This document shows, piece by piece, positions 39,501 through 51,500 of a stretch of DNA of 64,000 nt. Position numbers and translations under genes: made by a program. Origin of the DNA: Symsagittifera roscoffensis (lineage: Eukaryota; Xenacoelomorpha; Acoela; Convolutidae); the NCBI RefSeq assembly GCF_963678635.1, contig NC_087064.1, positions 3,409,926-3,473,925 of the forward strand. The letters run 5' to 3'. Position 1 is the stretch's first letter. The number at the start of each line of letters is the position of its first letter. Under the pieces are notes generated by a model. That model did not search any database and was not told where the DNA came from. It was given only the letters and a program-made list of their open reading frames with translations.

Positions 39501-42500
39501 AATTTGCAAAATGTTTTTTTTTGGGTGTGACAAAGTCGCTGAAACATTTCCGTCGCGCTTAGTTGCAACATACCCATTTTGAGTCGCAATAGTCGCGACA
39601 TACCTTTTTTGGGTCGCAATGGTCGCAACATACTCTTTTTGAGTCGCAATGTTTGCATCATAGGTCCCCGACCTCGACCCGGGACAGTCATGACTCGATC
39701 GATAACAAGAGTTTTCCAAGAAAAAATTTTCTTTGAATCGAGAAGTTTTCCCAGAAGTCGAGTTTGTGACACTCTTCGCTACCTAATGCATCTATAAAAA
39801 ACGTGTTTCTGTTTGTAAGCTACTTTAGTCTATATTTGGAAGACTGCGTTCATTCATGTTTGCCCCTCCCTAAAAAATGGAAAAAAATTGAACCTAAAAT
39901 TCTGTTTTTATTTTATTTTATTTTACCTTTGACTCAGCAACGTGGTTCCGGTCGTTGTGTGCTACTTGCAAGGCAGCTATGACTAGTCTTGCTTTATCAT
40001 ATGATAATGCTTGATGCTTATGTTGTCTTCACTTCTGTATTCTTCTCTACGTCGTAAAATATCACCAACACATTCATCGTTTGATGAACAAAGGGAAAGC
40101 CCAATTACCCTGGCTAGTATTACTCATTACTCTTGATTTGTAATAATGCGACTAGTCCGAACGGATAAAAGTAGATCATTCTGGTGAAAAAAGTATCATT
40201 CAAACTATATAATATCAATTTCAGGTCATCGCTGCAAACTTGGTCGGGTACTCCCGAACGAGTCTCGTACACTCCGAAGCATCTGTCACCATCCACGTCC
40301 AGGTAAACAGGCGCCAGCGTAGTGTAACAAGTGATCTGTAATTATCTTCTGCATCTTTTCCGATATTGGAACTGTAATAAGCCATTGCCATGTATAGCCA
40401 TGTGAACGACCTCCCCTCCCCTCCCCTCCTCCCTGTTGTCCCCCCCCCCCTCCGGATGCACCTAGTAAACTACCCCCACCCTAAAACGCAAATTCAATTT
40501 GCTCATTATGCGATGCTTCTAATACTAATTCTGGTTCAATTTTATGGGCAAGGAAAAGGAAAGGTAGTAATGGCTTTTTACAAAATGAAACGCCATCAGC
40601 AAAATAGAATCGGAGAAATGAACGCACTGAACTTCGCTCCAGTGACCATATAGCTTTCTAGATATGCATGCAATCATGAGTAGTTGAAGGTTTCGCGTAT
40701 CATTGTATTTGTTTTTATCACTTCAATGAAACAATTTGACCTGATGCATTCCAAAATCATGGGCGATTCCAAATCATGGGCGATTCCAAATCATGGGCGA
40801 TTCCAAATCATGGGCGATTCCAAATCATGGGCGATTCCAAATCATGGGCGATTTCAAATCATGGGCGATTGATTCGATTCGAAAAGCCGGCGGACTTGCT
40901 CCATTTTCTCTGACCAAAATTTTTGGAATATGGAGACTTCTTTGGCATGTTAGCTGAGAAACCAAGTTTGAGGAGGACATTCGGGACATCTGCTTAAGAT
41001 TGTGGACATTCTACTGTGCAGTTAATTGTTTCTTATACCCTGCAGAAGCAAGAGACATGGAAAACTTACAAAAACCGGCGCCAAGATTATTAAGGATGGT
41101 TGAAGAAAACAATGAGGAGATCTTCTTTTAAACTCGGAAGGTTAGAAACAGAACTGGGTTGAGATTAGAGTAATTTAATAAATGTACTTTTCCTAACACT
41201 GTTGTCCAATCAAATTGTAAGAGAGTTACTGATGTACTTAAATCTACTTGAGCGCGTAACCTATGAACTGTTATCATGGGCGCACCTAGTGGTGAAGTTA
41301 CCACTAGTAAAGTTGAACAAGTCAGCTTCTGGAAAAACTGTTTTAATTTAGCGTTTTTTCTGCAACTTAATGAAAAATTGCCCGTTTTGAGTGATGTCTG
41401 ATAGCCCCCCTAAAAACGCCCCTGTTAATTCCCGACAATCTTCAATTGTTTAATAAGATTTCTTGAAGATAAAACAGAATTTCGTCGTGCAATTTGTGGT
41501 GCGCCAAAAACCTATACCTGAATGTGAGTCTTATGAAGAGCATGCAAGTTAGGTCTGATCTTGAATATTTTAGAAAATACAATTGCAGATTAATTTATCA
41601 ATTAGATGCATCATATCTAGCTTGCATGCTCATCATAGCCTTCATTCTAACACCAGTAGTGTTTTCAATTCGAGGAAAAAAAACTTAATTTTGAGTTTTG
41701 GTTGCTAGATTTTTCCAAGGGGCTCCCTTTTTGTACTATTTAAAGACGCAATATCTGACTGACCAACGCTAAAATCTTCTTAAGGTGCATTTGGCCGCCA
41801 ATATGATCTGATTTTTTGGTGCGCTCTAAATCACTTTCAAAAATTGATAGCATTGATCTTTAAGCGCAACGCTAATCAATTTTACAGTTTTATATCAAAT
41901 TAAATAAGGAAGTGGAGGAGTTTACTTGGTAAACTTGGTTTCTATATTAGTTTATATTAAATTTCTGCCCGTGTTTTGCAGGACGTGAATGACCTTTCCC
42001 CCCTCTTCTCCCAGCCGGTGTACACTTCCTCTGTGCTGGAAAGTGTGGGGGAGGGGACGGTTGTCCAGGTGGTGTCTGCCTCGGATGGGGACGACAGTGC
42101 TCAATACAGGACTGTGTTCTACGCCATCGCAAGCAGTGACGCAGCCTGGTTCAAAATTGACACCGCGTAAGTCACAATGGCTCTATTGCAACCCCCCCCC
42201 CCCCCCCCCACCGACACGCACACACACAGCATTTGATTGTAATTTGTTGATAACAGTGTTATAGTCTCACAAAGTTATGAAGTTCAGTATGGTTATCACA
42301 GGGGCGGATTTAGGAGGGGGCGGACGCCCTCTTTCCCTCAGGGATTCGACCCCCTGCCGACCCAAAGGATCCCCCTTTAAACTAATTTGAGATATCCATT
42401 TTTGGCTGACGGACCCTAAAAACTTCCTAAAATGTTGTAATTTTAAGGGGGAGCGCGCACCGAAAAAACGCAATTTTTTTTGTAAAAATTTTCCAAAAAG

Positions 42501-45500
42501 TGCCTAAAAACGCCTTTTTGGCTTGTTTTTTCAAAAATTTTGCGTGCGGCGCGGAAATATTGGCTAAAACAGGCACTTTTCCGTGCTTTGGGAGAGCTCG
42601 GAGAATCAATTTTGTTCGACCTAATAAAGTAGGACATAATTTCGTTTTTTTTTAAATCCCCCCCAAGAAAATCCTAGATCCGCCCCCTGGTTTATCGCAT
42701 GAATTATTTTAAACGCACTTATTATCATACCTTGCACCAAAATCTAAACATTTGTAACTTTTTTTTAATCTAAAGAGTGACTTAAAAAAGTTTTTATTCA
42801 TGAGCATTTTAAGAAAATGTTTATGCTCTGACATGGTTTCTGTTTCAGTTCTGGTGCAATATCAGTGATAGCAAATCTGGATGCCGAGCTAATGCAAAAC
42901 GTTTCAATTGAAGTAAGTGTTCTGACTTTTGAAAGTAAAAAATATGCTCGAAAAGAATTTTTTTCAGACCATTTTTAACAATTGAAATTACCATTTAGAC
43001 TGAAGTTCTTGTATATTTTTAAGTACCAATGACCATATTGAGTATCTTCATTCTAATCGCCTACATTTTTTTCATCTAGTTTTTTAGGAAAATTTTTCAC
43101 TAGGCGATCAAACCCAAATTTGATTTTTCATGTTTTTTTATTTCAATTCTTTTTAATTTCACTCTAACTTCATTTGCTGAGTGGAAGGCAAACTATGCCT
43201 TACAGTAAGATAAGTTCAAATAGCCTAAAAACGTTATTTGCTTTCAATTTCCAAAAAATATTTTAGTTTAATAATTTCTCCCAGCCGAAAAAAATACCTT
43301 CTGATCCATTTTTCCCACATTAGTTTGGTTTTATCATAAAAAAATTCGTTATGGAAAAATTTTTTAAGACGCTTTCTCCAAAAGACTTTATAATAGAATA
43401 ATGAAACGTTTGTTTATGGGATGGTTTTGGGATGGATTTATTTTTTATTCCTCTTGAATGAATTCTAACGAACTTGTTTATACAGCCTAGAAAATATAAA
43501 TGCCTTAGGCTCAAAACGAAAAAATTATCCGTGAACTTTTTTGCGGAACAATATAGACGTCTGAAAATGGTCCTTATGTTATACTTGGGGTAATGAAAGC
43601 GCAAAAAATACCAGTTTTCTTATCACGCGTATCGTTTGTGACATTTTAATTCGATTCAAAAATTATATAAACTTAAAATGGAGAACTCTAATTGACACTT
43701 TAAACGCTGATTGATTTAAATAGATGTATATTAAACGTAAAGTATATCGATATTACTTCATGGTGTAAGTATAGGAAAGTTTTTTTTAAATGAAAAGTAC
43801 CCTGTGATTGATTTTAGTTGAGAGTAGTATTGCTTTTAAGAAATATAAGCTGAAAAATTTTTTTGGTTTCATCGAGTTTATAACCTTTTTTTTTTTCGTG
43901 AAACACATTAAAGAACAGTCAGAAAATTTAGTGTGATATAAGCACTTTTAAGTTTAAGGAGGCATGGCGAAATTACTTGCCCTAGTTTTTGCTTTTTTTG
44001 TCTCGGTTATATTTTTCGAAAGCACTGACCTTGAAATGATGCGAGTCTAGAAAAAACAAAAAAATTGAAAGTGTTTATTTTCGATGTTTTTTATCATATT
44101 ACTCTAAGCGCTTACATGTGGACTTAATCCGCGCTAAAATTCATTCCAAATTGAAGCAACATGTATCTTACGTTGTAAAATATTCTTGAGTTAGACAGAA
44201 ATTTAGCAGTGAACTTTTAAAAGCAGTTCTGGTTTCAATTATTTTCCTGGTTAATTCTTACAATTTTTAGTCAATTATCAACTTGTTCATCAAGTAGTCT
44301 TGGAAGAATTTTATTTTAACCAAAGTTTTGCCCAGGTAGTAGAGTTTTGTTTTTTGCTCGAAAGTTTGCCGACTCAACGACACCAATTTTTAATTTTTTA
44401 CAACTGTTTTAAAATCATCATCACCTCAAGTAGTGTGAAATAGAGTGTCAGGTATTTTTTGTGATTATTTGAGCTAATTTCATTTTAATCTATTTCAACT
44501 GCGTATGATCGAAAAGTTATCACAACATATACCTCAATGTGGGTATTAGTTTCCAAAAAGTGTTGCTCAAAACACAGAAAACAAGGCTTTTCTGGTGGAT
44601 TCTAAAGCCTTGCCTTAATTTTTTGAATTTTTTTGTTGTTGAGTTCAATTTCCTGTTGTCTGATCCTTGACGAGGTTTATGTTCAAAAAAGAAAAAGAAA
44701 ACAATTTCAATTTTGCAGAGGGAATCTTCATTTTGCATTGGAGTATACTCTATCATCATTTTGTTTTTATAACAAAAATAGATATTCACTATGAAAGTAG
44801 TAAGGAACGTCTAAAAACGAACTGCACCAACAAAACAAACAAACAAATTGCAAAAAACAGCTCAATTTTGTTTCATAGTATCGTGGTTTTTCACTTGGGC
44901 TAACTATCCACAAAAAAACTTAACTAGTATAATGAAAAAAGTTCAATAGTTTTTCTCAAGAAAACAAGAAAGCTTTTTTCTTCAACTGAAAAAATTTTTA
45001 TCAAAAAACTGGCGTTAAAGTGGTTGAAACCAGAAGGAAGCCAACACTTCTACTGTTTCCTCTCCTTCATCGAAGACTTGTTGGAACATAATTAGGCATG
45101 CAGCTGAATTCATGAATAAATTATTGGTAAAATTTATTGTTTTTTTTTTCTCAATGAATTCAAAATAATGTTGAGGTAGATTGAACAAAAATGATGTTTG
45201 AGTCAATACTCGCCAGATTGGTTTTAAAAAAGCTTATAGTACGTCAAAAAAATGATAAAATTGTTCCCTTGGGAGAACTTTCAAATAAACAATTCATCAT
45301 TTCGGTTTTTGGAGAAATTAATGAAGATATTTGCTCGGGTTTTTATTTTGATTATTTTTCAGGAGATTTTGGAATTTTTCTCTCGGGGGATCGATCCTCT
45401 GAACGTCGTGATCACAAAACCGTTGCGCTCCTCACGTTATATACCTGAAAAAATTGCGCTGTGTAACCAGTCTTAATAAATTGCTCGATTTTTATTTGAC

Positions 45501-48500
45501 GCAGAAAATGTAAAGCGCAATTTGTACGCGTGGAGAATTATCCAACACCACAAAATTGTTCCAAATTGACTCAAGATAAGCCAATTGGTCTGATTACTTC
45601 TATTAGCAACTTTAAGTTTTAATGCTTGAAAATTGATATTACCAGCTGAAAGTTCATAATTTGTCAATAATTCATTAGCTAATTTTTCATTCGAGACGTG
45701 GTAAAGTGATACAAGCAGTTTTGTTATTTTTATGCAACGATTTTGTGCTTATTTGACGCTTTGATTTTAAATTCGCCTTAGAATTTCTCTGTGTTCATTG
45801 AATAATTAACATTATGTACCATCGAATTAAACGATTGAGAGTTTATAAATTTATAATAATTGCTATTATAACAATAAATTTTTTTTCCAATTGATGTAAT
45901 TATGCAAACAAATTTGGTTATAAAGAGTTGTTCTTGAAAAACATCACTTGAGAGAGCGCTATAAGACTATTTTTAACCTGTTTTCAGGTGTCTCAGAATA
46001 AGCGTTATGTTATTAATTTTGTACACCGCCAATAGGGGAGGGCAGCTAAAAAGTAGACAGCCTATATTTCATAACGGTCAAAAAAGAGACACTTAAGATA
46101 TTAACCAATCAGAATAGAACAGAAAGTAAACTTAGGAAATAAATAATTCATGTTTATTTATTTCCTGAGTTTGCTTCTGGATTTCGATTCTGATTTGTTG
46201 ATATAGTTGTAGTCTACTTTATGACGTGTCTACTTTGTGACACCAATAGATACCTAAATACAAACATCTCACTTTGACTAATGAGATGATTAACGGTGGG
46301 TATTCACAAGTACCAAAATGATAAATCAGTCCCATTTGTACCAAAATCAAAAATCAATCGCGTTAGTACCAAAAATATTCAATTGGCCTAAGACTATTAA
46401 TCCGACTACTTTAAGCTCTTGGTTTAAGGTCGCCTATGGGCGCGCTACGCGCGCGTCGCCGCTTCGCGGCAATAACCGGCTCTAATTTTCGTATAGAGTC
46501 TGCGTGTCAGCGTGTTGTTGGCAAGCTCGCAACACGCTGGCGCGACTGCGGCGGTCACTATTCTGCTGCTAAGTTTTCTTCTGTTTGAACAGTAGAAAAT
46601 TAATGTAATAATTCGTTGGCTCACAATTCGACCAATCAGAAATCGAGTTGAATAATTTTGGTACAAATAGGACCGATTTTTCATTTTGGTACAAATGACC
46701 GTTGGTACAAATGGGACGTCACCATGATTAACAATTTTAAAAAATTAGGATTTTATTTCAAAAAGTATTTCACGCGTTCTCGAGTAGAAATCGAAAAAGT
46801 ATCCGTTTTGATCTTCTCTTACTGTTAGTTATCACAGCTGATTTTTTTCCGTGAAATTCCAGGTGATAGCATTTAACCCGGACAAACTAGACTTGATCTC
46901 GACAGCCGAAGTAATCATCCGATTAGTGGACACGAACGACATGCCGCCTGTCTTCGATCAGGACAAGTACACGACTACTGTCTCCGAGGCCACTGAAGTG
47001 GGCTCTGTCATATTTGAGTCGGGAATGATTCGGGCGGTGGATTCGGATGTGAGCAGATTGCCAGTGGAGTACTCTCTGTTAAACCACTTGACCGTGAGTT
47101 TAAGACGATTTCTTAAGACGATTTATCAAAACGTTTTATCATGACAATTTATGAAGACAATTTATTAAGACATTTTATCCTTTGAGGGAAGGGAACCACA
47201 TACAAGCTGTTCAGCTCTTTTACTGTTACCTGAACCCAAAAAAAAAGATTTCCCCAATAATTTGAACCCAATTAAACCCAACATTTCCCCTTAAATTCTT
47301 TAGGTTTTTCGTTTCTTCGAACTTCATTTGTGTAATTTTTGCGATGAAGCGTAGTGAATTTTTCATTTCACACTTAAGTAATTAACAGTATTTTAATTCA
47401 GAAAACACCAGCAAAAACGAAAAAAAAATTTTTTTTTCTATTTTCTAGCTCATTGACGATAATAACAATTTAAAACTTTGATAAAACTGTTATGTTAATA
47501 ATTTGTTAATAGCATCGACCAATCAATTTTTTCAAGCTTTTTATATGCATTCATCTATTCATATGCTCATTTATTGGCTCTCAAAATTATATGTTTTCTT
47601 GTTTAAGATTCCGCTTTCAATTGACTCCGAATCTGCCAAAGTAACGCTTTCTGGAGTACTTGACTTCGAGAAATCAGGCGGGCGCTACGAGTTCGTGGTC
47701 ATAGCAACCGATTTGACCTCTCCCTTCCTCTCGGGGGAGGCTGTTCTCGAAATCCTAGTGACCGACAGCAATGACCAAGCCCCTGTTTTCGCTTTGACCG
47801 AGTATCACTTCGCGGTTTACGAGAACAGTCCGACTGGGACCCTCGTCGGGAAACTAACTGCGTCGGATGGCGATAGCATCGACCTCGACTTCAGCCTTCT
47901 AGAAAGTTCTGAATTCTTTCCTTTCGTCATAAATTCGACGACTGGTGATATCCACACAACTGATTTGATTGACCGAGAAGAAACGAATGCGTTCACTTTT
48001 GAAGCAATCGTTTCAGACGGCACGAGTTTCATGACTTCGCAAATTGAAGTCGAGATCCGAGATCTAAACGACAAGTACCCGAATAGCCCGAACGACTCGT
48101 ACAGCTTTGTAATTCCCGAACTCCAGGCTCGCGGTTTTCAAGTGGGAATTATCTCGGCTAGTGATGACGACGCGACGGTTCCGAATAACCTTGTGGGCTT
48201 TCGGATTGTTGCCGGTAATTTCGATTCGGCTTTCGCTATCGAGATCTACTCGGGAGTAATAACTGTAAGCGATCAGGATGCGAACAACATTATAACTCAC
48301 CCTCAATTCGTTTTAGCCATTGAAATTTACGATTTTGGCGAACCATCTTTAAGTACAATAGTTGAAGTTATAATAGAGTTGACTGATGTCAATAATAATT
48401 TGCCTTCGTTTCCGAAAGATTTGTACGAGGCTACAATTCCCGAAGACCTCGCGACTCCGTCGCTTGTCGTGCAAGTCCAAGCTGTTGACCTTGACGACTC

Positions 48501-51500
48501 GGCTGATTTGTCGTACGCTTTTGTGACACCTGTCAGTAAGTTTATGATTGATCAATCAAATGGGAGAATTCTAGTCGCACAAAAATTAGATGCTGAAACG
48601 CAAAACGAGTATTCGTTCACGATTCAAGTTAACGACGGCGTTCATGTTGCAAGAACTTCGGTTTTAGTCCACGTTTCGGACGTTAACGACAACGCACCCG
48701 AGTTTATAAGTGATTTCACGAACATTTCAGTCTCGGAAACAGCGCCAATTGGCGAAGTGGTCGGAACAATCGAAGCGTTTGATGTCGATAGCGGAGCTAA
48801 TGGGCTAATCTACAGTTTCTCGGAAGGATCGAGTTATTTTTCAATCAGAAGCACAACTGGTGAGATTTTGGTCGCCCAAAATCTAGAGACTCGACCTCAA
48901 AATATTTTTCCGATAACAGTCGAGGCGCTAGATATAACTCCACCTTCTGACAAAATAACACAGTTTCAATTTGTTATTGAAGTTATCGACAGCAGCAAAA
49001 ATGCACCCACTTTTAACACCGATTTAATCGAACTTCAAATCCCAGAAAATTCTGAAATTGATTCTCTAATTTTCAGATTAAACGCGACGGACTTAGACGA
49101 CGGTTTAGGCGGTGAAATAGAGTATATTCTCCTCAGCCAATCGGATCAAGGCAAGTTTGCTATTGACCATTCGGATTTGATTTTGCTTAGCCTATTGGAT
49201 TACGAGGTGCAGTCATTTTATACATTGGTTGTCAGGGCTCAAGATTTCGGCGAGATTCCTCTTTCAACGGACGTAACAATTAGTTTAAAAATTAAAAATT
49301 TAAATGATAATTTGCCGCAAATTTTAAATCTACCTCAAACAACTTATTACCTTCAGAGTCAAAATTATTTCTACTTCCGAGTTATATGCGATGACCGAGA
49401 TATAAACCGTTATGACTCAGTGGGGAAAATTGAATACTCATTAAGCAATTTTGCTGAAAATTTTTCAATTGATTTGAATAATGGCGAAATTTTTCCCAAA
49501 AATAATGTGCAAAACTGGGATAGTTTGACCTTGGGAGTGGTTTGTACCGATGGTCAATTCACAGTTCAAAGTTCATTAGAGGTCAAGTTTGAAATTGACG
49601 CAACAGGTTACGTTCTTCCGAGAGCCGAAAATACCTCCAGAAGTGTTATCACAATACCCGAAAACTCGGATTCAGTCGCGAAAGTTTTCGATCTTAATGA
49701 CGTTGTTTCGGTTTTTGACCCTGATAATAACAGAATCAAACGGAGTTCTTCGGATTCTGACTCGGTTTCTGTGTCGTATGAACTCGTGAGCAGTAATTTC
49801 GATCGGTTTTCCGAGTTTTTCTCGCTGACAGACTCGGGAATTCTGTGGACTATCAGGGCAATTGATAAAGAATTCTTACCAGACGACGAGAGAATTGTAA
49901 TCGATGTTGCAATGCACGCGGAGTTATCTCCTTCGAAATTGACATTCTATTCAGTAAGAGCTGTTGGATTTAACGCAGTTTTTTGTTCTTTTTATTGTAT
50001 GTTAGAATTATATCAAAAATTAGAAAAATATTGGATCGTTCCACAAATCGGATCGTTTCCTTTTTCAACGGAAAACAAACTAAAATCTCATTAATTCACA
50101 CAATTGAATTTTTCTAAAACTAACCATATACTTTTTTCAGCAGAAGTACATTTGACCATTTAATATTTTTTGACCACTGATTTGTTTAAAGTTAGGAAAG
50201 TTTTATTTCGCTTAAAGGATGCGCAATTTTTGTTTTTTGTGCAAAAATTTTCAATCATCAAAAAATTTTTTGTGTCTGCAGATTGAAATTGAGATCCAAG
50301 ACGAAAATGACAACAGTCCCACTTTCACAAAGCGCTTCTACTCGGTTCGATTCCCGAGCAACACTCTTATGGACTCTATCGTGGCCACAGTCCAGGCCAT
50401 AGATGAAGACTCCTCAAGTTCCATAGAGTACTCATTCAACTATGACCTCATGAATGGAACTGAAAGTGACGAGGACTTGAAAAGAAGGTTGCTCGAAATT
50501 GACCCCACTTCGGGGGAGATCAAATTGGACGTCGATTTGAGTTCAGATGAGTTTGCTGAGCTGATTGATCAGAAAATTGAATATTTTGTAAGTTTTTCAA
50601 CCAAACTTTCAACCCATCCCCCCTCGAAACCTTTCATCATGTAATGCGAAACAAGCAAACGACCACCACTTCTTAGCAAGCAAAGGAATCACTATGAGGC
50701 GCTTAACCGAACACTCAATTTTTCTCTTCCTAATTTTTGAGCAAAATGTGTTAATTTGAAACGAATTGAAAGCATATGGCTCAATTTTTTGTCTGTTGAA
50801 ATATCTTTTTGTAACTTCTATCACAATTTTAAAAAGTCCTAATTTGAAATATCTGTTAAAATGCCCACTTGAAATGTCTAAAAACTCATTCCAGACTCTT
50901 AAAACCTCATGACTTTTTAATAGACCATGTAGGGGCGGATATATGCTCAGGGATTCGACCCCCTGCTGACCCAAAGAGTCCCCCTTTTGTACTATTTTGA
51001 GCTATCCAATTTAGGTGACTGACTCAAAATTTATCTAAAGGCGCCTTTGACGCCAATATATTCTAATTTGAAGGAGGGGGAGCGCGGCAAAAAACGCAAC
51101 TTTTTGGTCAAAATTTCCCGAAAAGTGCCTAAAAACGCGGCGCAGAAAATTTGGGCAGAACAGGATCTTTTTAACGCTATGGGAGAGGTTAAAAAATCAG
51201 TTGAGCATGTATCAGTGTCGGTGATCAAAATAAATGTCTGTTCAATTGCAGGTGGGGGCATCTGACGGGGAGTTTGCGAGTGTGATTTCTGTATTCGTGC
51301 TGATAGAGTCATTCGTGGAAGGGGGACCCACCTTCTTAGAATCCCAATTTAACCTCACACTGCCAGAGGTGAGAAAATACTTTTTAAGTTGATAATAACA
51401 CGAATTCGAAAATAACCCAAATACCTTTTTAGCGTACACAAGCTCGAAACTCAACTTTTTCATTTTCGCATGCTGAAAAACAAAAAAAAAGATTTTGAAG

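Noticed and set aside
40753..40870. CRISPR-like regular repeats (also 18884-19020)
   Set aside because: The units are directly contiguous with no unique spacers, and the setting is an animal intron.
40684..40872. Open frame with a repeated SWAIPNHGRF-like pattern
   Set aside because: Generated by the 17-bp tandem repeat.
46440..46560. GC-rich patch as a CpG island or promoter
   Set aside because: It lies inside the Mutator-like MITE and is made of short palindromes.
47503..47607. N-terminal extension of the 863-codon frame at 47503-50094
   Set aside because: These codons precede a good acceptor at 47607, and exon 21 joins 47608 in phase. The tail after 49953 is likewise intron 22.
47817..48555. 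Several minus-strand frames opposite exon 22
   Set aside because: Shadows of the cadherin coding strand.
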